Assembly: GCF_044769865.1 (NCBI RefSeq)
Contig: NZ_JBIZWA010000001.1
Coordinates: 124,001 to 188,000 of the forward strand
Direction of reading: 5' to 3'
Source of the DNA: Homoserinimonas sp044769865
GTDB lineage: Bacteria > Actinomycetota > Actinomycetes > Actinomycetales > Microbacteriaceae
DNA length: 64,000 nt
The first letter of the stretch is position 1. Every line of letters starts with the position of its first letter. Positions 34,231-43,919 of this stretch are shown one piece after another. The notes beneath the pieces are model-generated. The model saw only the letters and a program-made list of their open reading frames with translations, made no database searches and was not told the DNA's origin. Both the position numbers and the translations under genes were made by a program.

Positions 34231-35453
34231 TGATGTTCCTTCGAGGTGTAGTCGTGACGGGCGTCAGGGTCAGACGCGTTGGCTGCTTCGTCGAGCGGGT
34301 CGAGGCTTGGGTCGAGTTCCTGCCCCGGTTGTGCCCGCTGCACGGCAGCTTCGAGCACCTTGCGCTTGGTGATGGGCGCGAGGGTGAACCATGCGCTCAC
34401 GGCGAAGCCTGCGACGACGAAGGCGAGGGCCCACCAGAAGGGCACGAACATGAACAGGAGGGTGCCGACGGCGACCACGCCCGTCCAGGCATAGAAGATC
34501 AGCACGGCATGGAAGTGCGAGTGGCCCATGTCAAGCAGACGGTGGTGCAGGTGCTTGCGGTCGGCCGAGAACGGCGACTTGCCCGCGCGCAGCCGACGGA
34601 TGACCGCGAGTGCGAAGTCGAGCAGGGGCACGATCAGCACCGCGAAGGGCAGGAGGATCGGGATGAAGGCGGGCAGGAGCTGCCGGCCCGATTCCAGCGC
34701 GGCGGGATCGACCTGCCCCGTGACGGAGATCGCGGAGGCAGCCATAAGAAGGCCCACCAGCAGGGCGCCCGCATCCCCCATGAACAGGCGCGCCGGGTGC
34801 CAGTTGAGCGGCAGGAAGCCGAGGCAGGCGCCGGCGAGGGCGACCGTGATGAGGGAGGCGAGGTTGAAGTACTCCGACTCCCCCACGCCGTTGGAGAGGA
34901 TGTAGGTGTAGACGAAGAAGACGCCGTTGGCGATGATCGCAACCCCCGCGACGAGGCCGTCGAGGCCATCGATGAAGTTGACGGCGTTCATGACGAGCAC
35001 GACCGCGATGACCGTCAACACGAGGCCGGTGACGGTGGGCACGATCGTGACGCCCCCGATCGGGAGCGTCGTGAGCTGGATGCCCTGCCAGACCAGGATG
35101 CCCGCGGCGAGCATCTGACCCGCGAGCTTCGTGAGCCAGTCGAGATCCCAGATGTCATCGGCGACGCCGATGAGCACGATCAGGAGGGCTCCAGCCAGGA
35201 GCCCCAGCACGGGACCGGGATCGACGAAGACGAGATGGAATCGGTCGAGTTGCGACGCCACGCCGAACGCGACGAGTACGCCGATGAACATCGCGACGCC
35301 GCCGAGGCGCGGCGTGGGGCGCGTGTGCACGTCGCGTTCCCGGATCTTGGGATAGAGACGGAACCGCAGGCTCAGCTTCAGGATGACGAAGGAGAGCACG
35401 AACGTCACAACGGCGGAGAGTCCGCCGATGAGCACGTAGAAGATGATCCTCAT
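34227..35453 (-). CDS. WecA/MraY-type undecaprenyl-phosphate sugar-1-phosphate transferase
   Basis: A 408-residue protein with about 11 membrane helices. It has the active-site motifs of the family: DDIWDLDW in a loop, NAVNFIDGLDGL (NxxNxxDGLDGL), FMGDAG and the histidine motif RKHLHHRLLDMGHS. It should transfer an N-acetylaminosugar-1-phosphate from UDP to decaprenyl or undecaprenyl phosphate, starting cell-wall linkage units such as the arabinogalactan/teichoic acid linker. The same gene lies between the Sua5 and atp genes in many actinobacteria (rfe position). The ATG overlaps the Sua5-like stop by 4 bp. Confidence 0.92.
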   Translation of the reverse strand: MRIIFYVLIGGLSAVVTFVLSFVILKLSLRFRLYPKIRERDVHTRPTPRLGGVAMFIGVLVAFGVASQLDRFHLVFVDPGPVLGLLAGALLIVLIGVADDIWDLDWLTKLAGQMLAAGILVWQGIQLTTLPIGGVTIVPTVTGLVLTVIAVVLVMNAVNFIDGLDGLVAGVAIIANGVFFVYTYILSNGVGESEYFNLASLITVALAGACLGFLPLNWHPARLFMGDAGALLVGLLMAASAISVTGQVDPAALESGRQLLPAFIPILLPFAVLIVPLLDFALAVIRRLRAGKSPFSADRKHLHHRLLDMGHSHFHAVLIFYAWTGVVAVGTLLFMFVPFWWALAFVVAGFAVSAWFTLAPITKRKVLEAAVQRAQPGQELDPSLDPLDEAANASDPDARHDYTSKEHQ

Positions 35454-36112
35454 GTGGGAGAGCCGCCACCCGTCGACCGCTCGAGCACGGCGGCGATCGC
35501 GGCATCCGTCACCGCTCCGTGGCGCACGATGGTGACGCCGTGCGAAGCGACGCGGGAGGCATCGATGATGGTCGAGCCCTGGGTGCCGCCCTCGCCACCA
35601 TCGAGGTAGACCGCGACACTGTCGCCGAGCATCCGCTCAGCCTCCTGCACCGTCGTCGCGGCCGGCTGGCCCGTCAGGTTCGCGGATGAGACCGCGAGCG
35701 GCCCGGTCTCGGCGAGCAGCGCAAGCGCGATGGGGCTCGCGGGCATGCGAAGCGCGACGGTTCCCGCCGTCTCGCCCAGGTCCCAGTCGAGCGACTCACG
35801 CGCGGGCAGGATGACCGTCAGGCCGCCGGGCCAGAACTCCTCGACGAGTGCGCGCACCTCAGCGGGCACCTCAGCAGCGAGGGCGTCGAGCGTCGCGAGG
35901 TTCGGGATCAGCACGGGCGGAGGCGACTGGCGACCGCGTCCCTTGGCGTCAAGCAGGCGCTGCACGGCCTTTGGACTGAAGGCGTCGGCTGCAACACCGT
36001 AGACGGTGTCTGTCGGCATGACGACGAGCTCCCCGCGGCCGATAGCAGTCCTCGCGAGGCGCATGCCGCTGAGGAGTTCGCCCGGGTCTGAGCAGTCGTG
36101 AATGGTCGCCAT
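35450..36112 (-). CDS. L-threonylcarbamoyladenylate synthase (Sua5/YrdC family)
   Basis: A 220-residue protein with the YrdC fold. ELVVMPTDTVYGVAADAF carries the KxR/SxN-type nucleotide-binding region, and GPLAVSSANLTGQ is the conserved Ser-Asn segment. It makes the threonylcarbamoyl-AMP intermediate of the t6A37 tRNA modification. It lies 42 bases after prmC, the usual order prfA-prmC-sua5 in actinobacteria. It is shorter than Sua5 proteins that carry a second domain, so it is YrdC-type in extent. Confidence 0.93.
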   Translation of the reverse strand: MATIHDCSDPGELLSGMRLARTAIGRGELVVMPTDTVYGVAADAFSPKAVQRLLDAKGRGRQSPPPVLIPNLATLDALAAEVPAEVRALVEEFWPGGLTVILPARESLDWDLGETAGTVALRMPASPIALALLAETGPLAVSSANLTGQPAATTVQEAERMLGDSVAVYLDGGEGGTQGSTIIDASRVASHGVTIVRHGAVTDAAIAAVLERSTGGGSPT

Positions 36113-36154
36113 GTCGGGGGTAATCCTAGCGGCGGGCCGCTGTATGGGCCGTGT

Positions 36155-37015
36155 TCATGGGCGGATCGCCGTCGTCGCCCGGTCGCGGCCGAGCAGATCG
36201 CGGTGGGAGGCGATCGCAAGCCAGCCGTCGCCTCGCAGGAGCTCGGCCATCGACGCTGCCTGCTCCTCGCCGTGTTCCATGACGAGCAGTCCGCCGGGGT
36301 GGAGCAGCGCGAGGCCGCGCCGGGAGACGACACGAACGACATCGAGGCCGTCGGCACCGCCGTAGAGGGCGTGAGGCGGGTCGAAGAGCTGCACCTCGGG
36401 GTCGCGAGGGATCGCTTCGGCTGGGATGTAGGGCGGGTTCGAGATGACGACGTCGACCGTGCCCTCGAGTTCGGCGAAGGCCTCCCCCAGGTCGACGAAC
36501 TCCAGCACGGCGTTGCCCGCGCCGCTCTCGTCGAAGTTGCGCTTCGTCCAGGGGAAGGCCTCGGGAGAGTTCTCGGCCGCGTAGACGCGTGCGCGAGGAA
36601 CCTCTGTGGCCATCGCGAGGGCGATCGCGCCTGAGCCTGAACCCAGGTCGACCGCGAGCGGCTCGGGCGATGCGACCGCCTGGAGGGCATCGATCGCGAG
36701 CTGCACGACCTGCTCGGTCTCGGGGCGGGGCACGAAGACGCCGGGCCCGACCGCGAGTTCGAGCGAGCGGAACGGTGCCCTGCCGGTGATGTGCTGCAGC
36801 GGTTCGCGCGAGGCACGGCGACGCACGAGGGCCGTGAAGGTCGAGGCATCCGTCTCTGAGACCTCGGTGCCCGTCACAGCCCGCGCCTGCACCTCGCCCC
36901 GGCTCAGCCCGAGCACGTGCCCGAGCAGGAGTTCGGCGTCGACCTGCGGCGTCGGCACTCCTGCCGCGGCAAGCGACTCGACCGCGGCAGTCCGCAGCTC
37001 AGCGACGGACGACAC
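36155..37015 (-). CDS. prmC: Release factor glutamine methyltransferase
   Basis: A 286-residue S-adenosylmethionine-dependent enzyme that methylates the Gln of the GGQ motif in RF1/RF2. It has an N-terminal helical domain, the SAM motif AVDLGSGSGAIALAMA and the active-site motif VISNPPYIP. The GTG at 37013-37015 is one base after the prfA stop, and the longer reading frame upstream overlaps prfA. The coupling to prfA matches the substrate relation. Confidence 0.94.
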   Translation of the reverse strand: MSSVAELRTAAVESLAAAGVPTPQVDAELLLGHVLGLSRGEVQARAVTGTEVSETDASTFTALVRRRASREPLQHITGRAPFRSLELAVGPGVFVPRPETEQVVQLAIDALQAVASPEPLAVDLGSGSGAIALAMATEVPRARVYAAENSPEAFPWTKRNFDESGAGNAVLEFVDLGEAFAELEGTVDVVISNPPYIPAEAIPRDPEVQLFDPPHALYGGADGLDVVRVVSRRGLALLHPGGLLVMEHGEEQAASMAELLRGDGWLAIASHRDLLGRDRATTAIRP

Positions 37016-37016
37016 G

Positions 37017-38096
37017 TCAGGACTGGTCGCCGAGGTCGGCGAGCCTGGCCTCCTCATCGAACTGGATGCATGACTCGATGACCGGCCCGAGCGCCCCGTT
37101 CATGACGCTGTCAAGGTTGTAGGCCTTGTAGCCCGTGCGGTGATCGGCGATGCGGTTCTCGGGGAAGTTGTAGGTGCGGATGCGCTCCGAGCGGTCCATC
37201 GTGCGGATCTGGCTCTTTCGGGCGTCAGAGGCGGCCGCCGCGATCTCCTCCTGCTGGCGCGCGAGGATGCGAGCACGGAGGACGCGCATGCCGGCCTCAC
37301 GGTTCTGCAGCTGGCTCTTCTCGTTCTGCATCGACACGACGATGCCGGTCGGGAGGTGCGTGATGCGCACGGCGGAGTCGGTCGTGTTGACCGACTGGCC
37401 GCCGGGGCCGCTCGAACGGTAGACGTCGATCTTGAGGTCGTTCTGGTTGATCTGCACCTCTTCGGGCGCATCCACCTCGGGAAAGACGAGCACGCCCGTC
37501 GTGGACGTGTGGATTCGACCCTGTGTCTCCGTCACGGGGACGCGCTGCACGCGGTGCACACCGCCCTCGTACTTGAGGTGGGCCCACACACCCTGCGACG
37601 GGTCGCTCGCGTTGGACTTGATGGCCACCTGCACGTTCTTGTAGCCGCCGAGGTCGCTCTCGTCGCTCTCGAGCATCTCGGTCTTCCACCCCATGCTCGC
37701 CGCGTACTGGAGGTACATGCGCAGGAGGTCGGCCGCGAAGAGTGCGCTCTCGGCGCCGCCCTCACCGCCCTTGATCTCCATGATCACGTCGCGGCCGTCG
37801 TCGGGGTCGCGCGGGATCAGCAGGCGCCGAAGCTTCTCCTGCGTCGTCGCCACGGCCTCCTCGAGCGCCGGGACCTCCTCCGCGAAGGCGGAGTCCTCCT
37901 TGGCGAGTTCCCTCGCCGCGGCGAGATCCTCCTGGGCCTGCACCCAGTGCTCGTGTGCCGACTTGATCTGGCTGAGCTCCGCGTAGCGGCGGTTTACCTT
38001 CTTGGCTCGCGCCGCGTCGGCGTGCAGGGCCGGGTCGGACAGCTGCGTCTGCAGGTCCTCGTGCTCGGCCAGCAGCACGGCTACTGACTCGAACAC
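37017..38096 (-). CDS. prfA: Peptide chain release factor 1
   Basis: A 359-residue class I release factor. The stop-codon reading tripeptide PVT (VPVTETQGR), of the RF1 PxT type, makes it specific for UAA/UAG. The hydrolysis motif GPGGQSVNTTDS is intact, and its Gln is the substrate of PrmC encoded next. Length matches RF1. It begins two bases after rho ends, at ATG 38096. Confidence 0.96.
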   Translation of the reverse strand: MFESVAVLLAEHEDLQTQLSDPALHADAARAKKVNRRYAELSQIKSAHEHWVQAQEDLAAARELAKEDSAFAEEVPALEEAVATTQEKLRRLLIPRDPDDGRDVIMEIKGGEGGAESALFAADLLRMYLQYAASMGWKTEMLESDESDLGGYKNVQVAIKSNASDPSQGVWAHLKYEGGVHRVQRVPVTETQGRIHTSTTGVLVFPEVDAPEEVQINQNDLKIDVYRSSGPGGQSVNTTDSAVRITHLPTGIVVSMQNEKSQLQNREAGMRVLRARILARQQEEIAAAASDARKSQIRTMDRSERIRTYNFPENRIADHRTGYKAYNLDSVMNGALGPVIESCIQFDEEARLADLGDQS

Positions 38097-38098
38097 GC

Positions 38099-40315
38099 TC
38101 AGTCCTCCTTGTTCGCCGAGGCGCCCGGGAGGGACTTCTGGATCTGCATGAGGAACTCGACGTTCGACTGCGTCTCACGCAGCTTGCCGAGCACGATCTC
38201 GAGCGCCTGCTGCGTGTCGAGGCCCGCGAGGGCGCGACGCAGCTTCCAGGTGACCTTGACCTCGTCGACGCCCATGAGCATCTCCTCGCGGCGGGTTCCG
38301 GATGCGTTGACGTCGACGGCAGGGAAGATGCGCTTGTCGGCCAGCTGGCGCGAGAGGCGAAGCTCCATGTTGCCGGTGCCCTTGAACTCCTCGAAGATGA
38401 CCTCGTCCATCTTGGACCCGGTCTCGACGAGCGCCGTCGCGAGGATCGTCAGCGAGCCGCCGTCCTCGATGTTGCGCGCGGCACCGAAGAAACGCTTCGG
38501 CGGGTACAGCGCCGAAGAGTCGACACCGCCCGAGAGGATGCGGCCGGATGCCGGCGCAGCCAGGTTGTAGGCACGGCCGAGGCGCGTGATCGAGTCGAGG
38601 AGCACGACGACGTCGTGGCCCAGCTCGACGAGACGCTTGGCGCGCTCGATCGCGAGTTCGGCAACCGTGGTGTGGTCCTCAGCGGGCCGGTCGAAGGTGG
38701 AGGCGATGACCTCACCCTTGACGGTGCGCTGCATGTCGGTGACCTCTTCGGGCCGCTCGTCGACCAGCACGACCATGAGGTGGACCTCGGGGTTGTTCTT
38801 GGCGATCGAGTTCGCGATGGCCTGCAGCACGAGGGTCTTGCCCGCCTTGGGCGGCGAGACGATGAGGCCGCGCTGACCCTTGCCGATCGGCGACACGAGG
38901 TCGATGATGCGGGTGGTCAGCTTCTGCTGCTCGGTCTCGAGGCGCAGGCGCTCCGAGGGGTAGAGCGGCGTCAGGTCACCGAAGTGCACGCGCTCGCCAG
39001 CCTGCTCGATGGGCAGCCCGTTGATCGAGTCGATCTTGACGATCGCGTTGTACTTCTGGCGGCCGCCCTGGTTGTCGCCCTCGCGGGGCTGGCGGATCGC
39101 GCCAACGATCGCGTCGCCCTTGCGCAGGTGGTACTTCTTGACCTGGCCGAGGGAGACGTAGACGTCGTTGTTGCCGGGGAGGTAGCCCGTCGTGCGCACG
39201 AAGGCGTAGTTATCGAGCACATCGAGGATTCCGGCGACTGGGATGAGCACGTCATCCTCGCTGATCTCCGGCTCGAAGTCGTCGCCGCCACCGCGACGCT
39301 TGCGGTCACGGTAGCGGCCGCGTCCCCCGCGCTCGGAGTCGTCGCCCTGCTGCTGGCGCCCACGACCACGGTCGTTCTGGTCGCCCTGCTGCTCGTCCTT
39401 CTGCTGCTGGTCGTTGCCGCGGTCCCCGCCCTTGCGGTTGCGGTTGCGGTTGCGGTTGCGCTGCGGACGCTCGCCGGAGTCGTCGCCCGAGTCGTCACCG
39501 TCGCGGTCGCGGTCGCTCGAGGCACCGCTCTTGTCGGCACCGTTCTGGTTCTTGTCGGCACCGTTCCGGCCGCCGTTCTGCTCGCGCCCGTTGCCCTCGG
39601 CATCCTGTGCCTGGCGCTCCTGGTGCGAGGCCTCCTGCTGCTCGCGCTGGTCGCCACTCTCGGCTGCCTGCGAAGCGTCGGCCTTCTCGGACTCGCCACG
39701 GCTCTTGCCGCGGCGGCCCTGCGACTTCTGCGCCGGAGCGGCGGCCTCGCTGCTCGCGTCACTGGCATCCGCCTGCTGGCCTGCGCCGGCGTCGTCAGCG
39801 GGCGCGTCGACGCCGGACTCGCCACCGTTGGCGTGGTCGGTCGCCGACTTGGGCGAGGTGCGCTTGCGCGCGGGCGCCTTGCGCGCCGGCTTCTCGGCGG
39901 CGGGCTCACCCGCGGGCGCCTCGGCCGGTGCTGCCTCCGTCTCAGCTGCCGCGCTCGTCGTCGTGATGACGCCGTCGGCTGCTGTCGCCCGTCGCGGCGC
40001 ACGCTTGCGCGGCGACGACGTCGCGGCCGCTACGGCCTGCTGGCGCTCAGAGGATTCGTTCTGGCTCGGCGCGGACTGCGACGCAGTCTCGGCCTGGGGT
40101 GCAGCGTCAGCCTGGGGTGCGGAGCTCTGCTCCGCGTCGGCCGGCGACTGCGTGTTCTGGGTCTCGTTGATTGCCTCCACGAGGGCTCCTTTGCGAAGTT
40201 TGGTCGCGCCACTGATGCCGAGGGACGCCGCAAGAGCTTGAAGCTCGGGGACGCGCATCGATGCCAGATCTGCGTTCGAATCCGGCCGTGCGGCGCGGAC
40301 TGCGGGATCAGTCAC
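38099..40315 (-). CDS. rho: Transcription termination factor Rho with a long actinobacterial insert
   Basis: A 738-residue Rho from GTG 40315. The short N-terminal helix bundle (VPELQALAASLGISGATKLRK) is followed by a roughly 300-residue Ala/Glu/Gln/Asp/Arg/Asn-rich disordered insert. The RNA-binding cold-shock-like domain and the RecA-type ATPase come next, with Walker A PPKAGKTL near residue 485, Walker B VVVLLDSIT and the Q/R-loop segments. Such inserts are known in Micrococcus and Streptomyces Rho and change RNA and nucleotide behaviour. The insert contains a (RN)-repeat encoded by a hexamer microsatellite. Upstream sequence to 40411 is open but has no better start. Confidence 0.95.
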   Translation of the reverse strand: MTDPAVRAARPDSNADLASMRVPELQALAASLGISGATKLRKGALVEAINETQNTQSPADAEQSSAPQADAAPQAETASQSAPSQNESSERQQAVAAATSSPRKRAPRRATAADGVITTTSAAAETEAAPAEAPAGEPAAEKPARKAPARKRTSPKSATDHANGGESGVDAPADDAGAGQQADASDASSEAAAPAQKSQGRRGKSRGESEKADASQAAESGDQREQQEASHQERQAQDAEGNGREQNGGRNGADKNQNGADKSGASSDRDRDGDDSGDDSGERPQRNRNRNRNRKGGDRGNDQQQKDEQQGDQNDRGRGRQQQGDDSERGGRGRYRDRKRRGGGDDFEPEISEDDVLIPVAGILDVLDNYAFVRTTGYLPGNNDVYVSLGQVKKYHLRKGDAIVGAIRQPREGDNQGGRQKYNAIVKIDSINGLPIEQAGERVHFGDLTPLYPSERLRLETEQQKLTTRIIDLVSPIGKGQRGLIVSPPKAGKTLVLQAIANSIAKNNPEVHLMVVLVDERPEEVTDMQRTVKGEVIASTFDRPAEDHTTVAELAIERAKRLVELGHDVVVLLDSITRLGRAYNLAAPASGRILSGGVDSSALYPPKRFFGAARNIEDGGSLTILATALVETGSKMDEVIFEEFKGTGNMELRLSRQLADKRIFPAVDVNASGTRREEMLMGVDEVKVTWKLRRALAGLDTQQALEIVLGKLRETQSNVEFLMQIQKSLPGASANKED
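39432..39461. repeat. Hexamer microsatellite in the rho insert
   Basis: Four perfect TTGCGG units and a fifth with one change run from 39432 to 39461 on the plus strand. On the coding strand they give alternating Arg and Asn residues, so copy-number changes keep the frame. Confidence 0.85.
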
Positions 40316-40501
40316 TAAGAGGTTTCCTTTCCCAGCCAGGCGCCGAATCTGAAGAGGATGTGGCAGAACCTGACGGAGAGCTAGTCGCGCGTCGACCTCG
40401 GCCTCGACCACTGGCCTCTACGGCGAAGCGGGGAGAAGGAGAGCGACGAAGCGATGCTGGTGATGGTGCAACCCGTGGCGCGAGATCGTGTCTGTGCCTG
40501 G

Positions 40502-41452
40502 CTAAGCCGAAGGCCTTGCCGGGTGCAGGTTCACTGTAGCACCTTTGAAGTCAACGGCGAGCATGAGCGACTGCCACGCGACACCCCGGTGGGCGGCCAC
40601 GAGCTCGGCCGCGACGAGGCGTTCAGCGGGGTCGCTGCAGAGGACGAGCACGGATGGGCCTGCCCCAGAGACGACGGCAGCGTGGCCATGGGCACGCAGT
40701 TCCTCGACGAGCGCGACGGTGTCGGGCATGGCGCTCGCACGGTAGCTCTGGTGCAGGCGGTCTTCCGTCGCATCATGAAGCAGTTCAGGGCTCTGAATGA
40801 GCGCCGCGATGAGGAGCGCGGACCGGGAGACGTTGAAGATGGCGTCTTCGTGCGGAACAGAGGCAGGGCGGAGGCTGCGGGCCAGCTCGGTTGAGAGCGT
40901 GTGCTCGGGCACGCATACGAGTGGCGAGACACCGCGGTGCACGATGAGCTTCTTGTGCTGCGGTCCGTGCTCAGCCGTCCAAGCGATTGTCAGGCCGCCG
41001 AAGAGCGCAGGGGCGACATTGTCTGGGTGGCCCTCGAGTTCCGACGCGATCGAGAGGAGCGCGTTGGAGTCGAGGTCGACGATGCCCTCGAGGAGCCCCT
41101 TCGCCGCCATGATTCCGGAGACGATCGCGGCACCGGAGGAGCCGAGCCCTCGCCCGTGCGGGATGCTGTTGTGCGCCACGAGGTCGAGGCCAGGCATCGG
41201 CACGCCGTAGCGCTCGAGCGTGAAGCGGATCGACCGCACGACGAGGTTCGACTCGTCGGTGGGCACCTCCCCCTCACCGATGCCGTGCACCTCAACGGTG
41301 GCGCCCGGCTGCTCCCGCACCGTGACCTCAAGGTCGTCATACAACGCGAGCGCGAGGCCAAGCGTGTCGAATCCCGGGCCCAGGTTCGCTGATGTCGCGG
41401 GAACCTTGACCGTCACCGACCTCCCGATCGGCGGGGCCTCCAGAGTGGTCAT
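40502..41452 (-). CDS. thrB: Homoserine kinase
   Basis: A 316-residue GHMP-family kinase that phosphorylates homoserine. The ATP-binding motif is IPHGRGLGSSGAAIVSGI, and the N-terminal KVPATSANLGPGFDTLG is diagnostic. The ATG at 41450-41452 overlaps the thrC stop by 4 bp. It is the last gene of the threonine operon; the 186-bp gap before rho contains no convincing terminator but holds the rho ribosome binding site. Confidence 0.95.
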   Translation of the reverse strand: MTTLEAPPIGRSVTVKVPATSANLGPGFDTLGLALALYDDLEVTVREQPGATVEVHGIGEGEVPTDESNLVVRSIRFTLERYGVPMPGLDLVAHNSIPHGRGLGSSGAAIVSGIMAAKGLLEGIVDLDSNALLSIASELEGHPDNVAPALFGGLTIAWTAEHGPQHKKLIVHRGVSPLVCVPEHTLSTELARSLRPASVPHEDAIFNVSRSALLIAALIQSPELLHDATEDRLHQSYRASAMPDTVALVEELRAHGHAAVVSGAGPSVLVLCSDPAERLVAAELVAAHRGVAWQSLMLAVDFKGATVNLHPARPSA

Positions 41453-42531
41453 GCCGTCGCTTTCTCCAGTCCGAGCACGCCGGCGACCTGTGCCGTGTCG
41501 ACGGGAACGACCGTCGGCTGCACATCCGCGCCGTCGGCACCCCGCAGGGCCCACTGGGGATCCTTGAGGCCGTGGCCCGTCACGGTCAGCACGACGGTCG
41601 ACCCGGCGGGAACGATGCCAGCCTCCGCGCGCTCGAGCAGGCCGGCGACGCTGATCGCGGACGCGGGCTCAACGAAGATGCCGACCTCTGCCGAGAGAAT
41701 GCGGTGCGCCTCGAGGATCTTGTCATCGCTGATGGCGCCGAAGTAGCCGTCGCTCGTTTCACGCGCCGCAAGGGCGAGCTCCCAGGACGCCGGGTTGCCG
41801 ATGCGGATGGCGCTTGCGATCGTGTCGGGATTCTTGACGACGTGACCATCGACGATGGGCGCACTTCCCGCGGCCTGGAAGCCGAACATCCGGGGCAGTC
41901 GGGTCGATACGCCGCGCTCCAGCTCCTCGCTGTACCCGCGGAAGTAGGCCGTGTAGTTGCCCGCGTTGCCGACGGGGATGAAGTGGAAGTCCGGGGCATC
42001 CTCGAGCACCTCGACGACCTCGAACGCGGCCGTCTTCTGGCCCTCGATGCGGTCGTTGTTGACCGAGTTCACGAGGTGGACGGGGTAGTTCTCGGCGAGG
42101 TCACGCGCGATGTCGAGACAGTCGTCGAAGTTGCCCTGCACCTGCAGGAGCTGGGCGTTGTGTGCGATCGCCTGCGCGAGCTTGCCCATCGCGATCTTGC
42201 CCTCCGGCACGAGCACCGCCGCGGTAATACCGGCATGTGTCGCATAGGCGGCCGCCGATGCGGAGGTGTTGCCGGTCGAGGCGCAGATAACAGCCTTGGC
42301 GCCGTGCTCGACTGCCTTTGTGACCGCCATCGTCATGCCGCGGTCCTTGAAGGACCCGGTCGGGTTCATGCCCTCGTACTTGACCCACACCTTCGCGCCC
42401 GTGCGCGCCGAGAGTGCCGGGGCGGGCAGGAGTGGGGTGCCGCCTTCGCCGAGGGTCACGACGGGGGTGGCATCCGTCACGTCGAGCCGGTCAGCGTACT
42501 CGCGGATAACTCCGCGCCATTGGTGGGCCAT
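41449..42531 (-). CDS. thrC: Threonine synthase
   Basis: A 360-residue PLP enzyme of the short actinobacterial type. The PLP Lys is in the motif NPTGSFKDRGMT, and the phosphate-binding glycines are in GNAGNY. It converts O-phosphohomoserine to threonine. It follows hom after 60 bases and overlaps thrB. Confidence 0.96.
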   Translation of the reverse strand: MAHQWRGVIREYADRLDVTDATPVVTLGEGGTPLLPAPALSARTGAKVWVKYEGMNPTGSFKDRGMTMAVTKAVEHGAKAVICASTGNTSASAAAYATHAGITAAVLVPEGKIAMGKLAQAIAHNAQLLQVQGNFDDCLDIARDLAENYPVHLVNSVNNDRIEGQKTAAFEVVEVLEDAPDFHFIPVGNAGNYTAYFRGYSEELERGVSTRLPRMFGFQAAGSAPIVDGHVVKNPDTIASAIRIGNPASWELALAARETSDGYFGAISDDKILEAHRILSAEVGIFVEPASAISVAGLLERAEAGIVPAGSTVVLTVTGHGLKDPQWALRGADGADVQPTVVPVDTAQVAGVLGLEKATA

Positions 42532-42591
42532 GATGAACCTTCTACTCGGAGCCTTCTATCGGTGGTGCTTCGGGATCGCCGTGGTGGGCGA

Positions 42592-43917
42592 CTAGTCGGT
42601 GCCCTCGACGCGCAGCACGGAGGTAACTGCCCTCACGGTGTCGCTGTGCGCCGCGAGAGCCTCGACCGTGTCTGCGAGGGACGCCTCGGATGCCTCGTGC
42701 GTGCCGATCACAAGGGTAGCGGTGGCCGCGGCGCCGTCGTCGCCCGGCGAGCTGACCGACTGGTGCACGGTCTCGACCGAGACACCGTGCTCGCTGAACA
42801 CGGCCGCGACGGATGCGAGCACGCCGGGCCGGTCATTGACCAGGAGGCTGATCTGGTAGCGGGTGCTCACGCTCTCGATCGGCAGGAGGGGCAGGTCGGC
42901 GTGCGTCGACTCCGCGAGGCCGGGACCGCCGATGACGTGCCGCCGGGCGGCCGAGACGACGTCGCCCAACACGGCCGAGGTGGTCTCGAGCCCGCCGGCG
43001 CCGGCACCGTAGAACATGAGGTCGCCGGCGGCCTCCGCCTCGACGAAGACCGCGTTCTTGGCGCCATGCACTGCGGCGAGCGGATGCGTGCGGGGCACGA
43101 GCGCCGGGTAGACCCGCGCGCTCACCCCGGCGTCACCGTCGGCGTCGATGAGCCGCTCGCAGATCGCAAGGAGCTTGATGACGTAGCCGGCCCGGCGCGC
43201 GGCCTCGACCTGCTCACCCGTGACCGAGGTGATGCCCTGGCGGTAGACGGCCTCGATGGGCACGGCGGTGTGGAAGGCGAGGCTCGCGAGGATCGCCGCC
43301 TTCTGCGCGGCGTCGTAGCCCTCGATGTCTGCCGTGGGGTCGGCCTCCGCGTAGCCGAGCTCGGTCGCGGCGGCGAGGGCCTCCTCGAGGCTCTGCCCAT
43401 CCGTGTCCATGCGGTCGAGGATGTAGTTGGTCGTGCCGTTGACGATGCCCAGGATGCGGTTGACGTGGTCACCCGCGAGGCTGTCACGCAGCGGACGGAT
43501 GATGGGGATCGCGCCCGCGACGGCCGCCTCGTAGTAGAGCTGCGCGCCGACCTGCTCGGCGGCGGCGAAGAGTTCGGGGCCGTGGGTCGCGATGAGCGCC
43601 TTGTTGGCGGTGACGACATCCGCACCCGCGTTGAGTGCCTGCAGGATGTAGCTGCGCGCGGGCTCGATGCCGCCAATCAGCTCGATGACGATGTCGGCGC
43701 CCACGATGAGCGATTCCGCATCGGTCGTGAGGAGCTCACGCGGGATGTCGGCGCTGCGCGGGGCATCGACATCCCGAACCGCGACACCGATCAGTTCGAA
43801 GCCGGCGCCAGCACGGAGCGCGAGCTCGTCGCCGTGCTTCTGCAGCTGCGCCACCACCTGGGCGCCGACGGAGCCCGCACCCAGGAGGGCGACGCGCAGG
43901 TTTCGGTACTCGATCAT
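42592..43917 (-). CDS. hom: Homoserine dehydrogenase with C-terminal ACT domain
   Basis: A 441-residue enzyme reducing aspartate semialdehyde to homoserine. The Rossmann motif ALLGAGSVGAQV is at the N-terminus, the catalytic domain has NGTTNYILDRM and the substrate Lys region YKxE-type sequences, and the last 90 residues are an ACT domain (ISLLVNDRPGVLASVAAVF) that usually mediates threonine feedback inhibition. It starts two bases after lysA. Confidence 0.96.
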   Translation of the reverse strand: MIEYRNLRVALLGAGSVGAQVVAQLQKHGDELALRAGAGFELIGVAVRDVDAPRSADIPRELLTTDAESLIVGADIVIELIGGIEPARSYILQALNAGADVVTANKALIATHGPELFAAAEQVGAQLYYEAAVAGAIPIIRPLRDSLAGDHVNRILGIVNGTTNYILDRMDTDGQSLEEALAAATELGYAEADPTADIEGYDAAQKAAILASLAFHTAVPIEAVYRQGITSVTGEQVEAARRAGYVIKLLAICERLIDADGDAGVSARVYPALVPRTHPLAAVHGAKNAVFVEAEAAGDLMFYGAGAGGLETTSAVLGDVVSAARRHVIGGPGLAESTHADLPLLPIESVSTRYQISLLVNDRPGVLASVAAVFSEHGVSVETVHQSVSSPGDDGAAATATLVIGTHEASEASLADTVEALAAHSDTVRAVTSVLRVEGTD

Positions 43918-43919
43918 GG

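Noticed and set aside
38615..40318. A plus-strand open frame of 567 codons opposite rho, rich in Leu and Ala
   Set aside because: The hydrophobic look comes from reading the charged Rho insert in antisense.
42532..42591. A riboswitch or attenuator in front of thrC
   Set aside because: The 60-base gap contains no leader peptide, no T-box signature and no stable stem.
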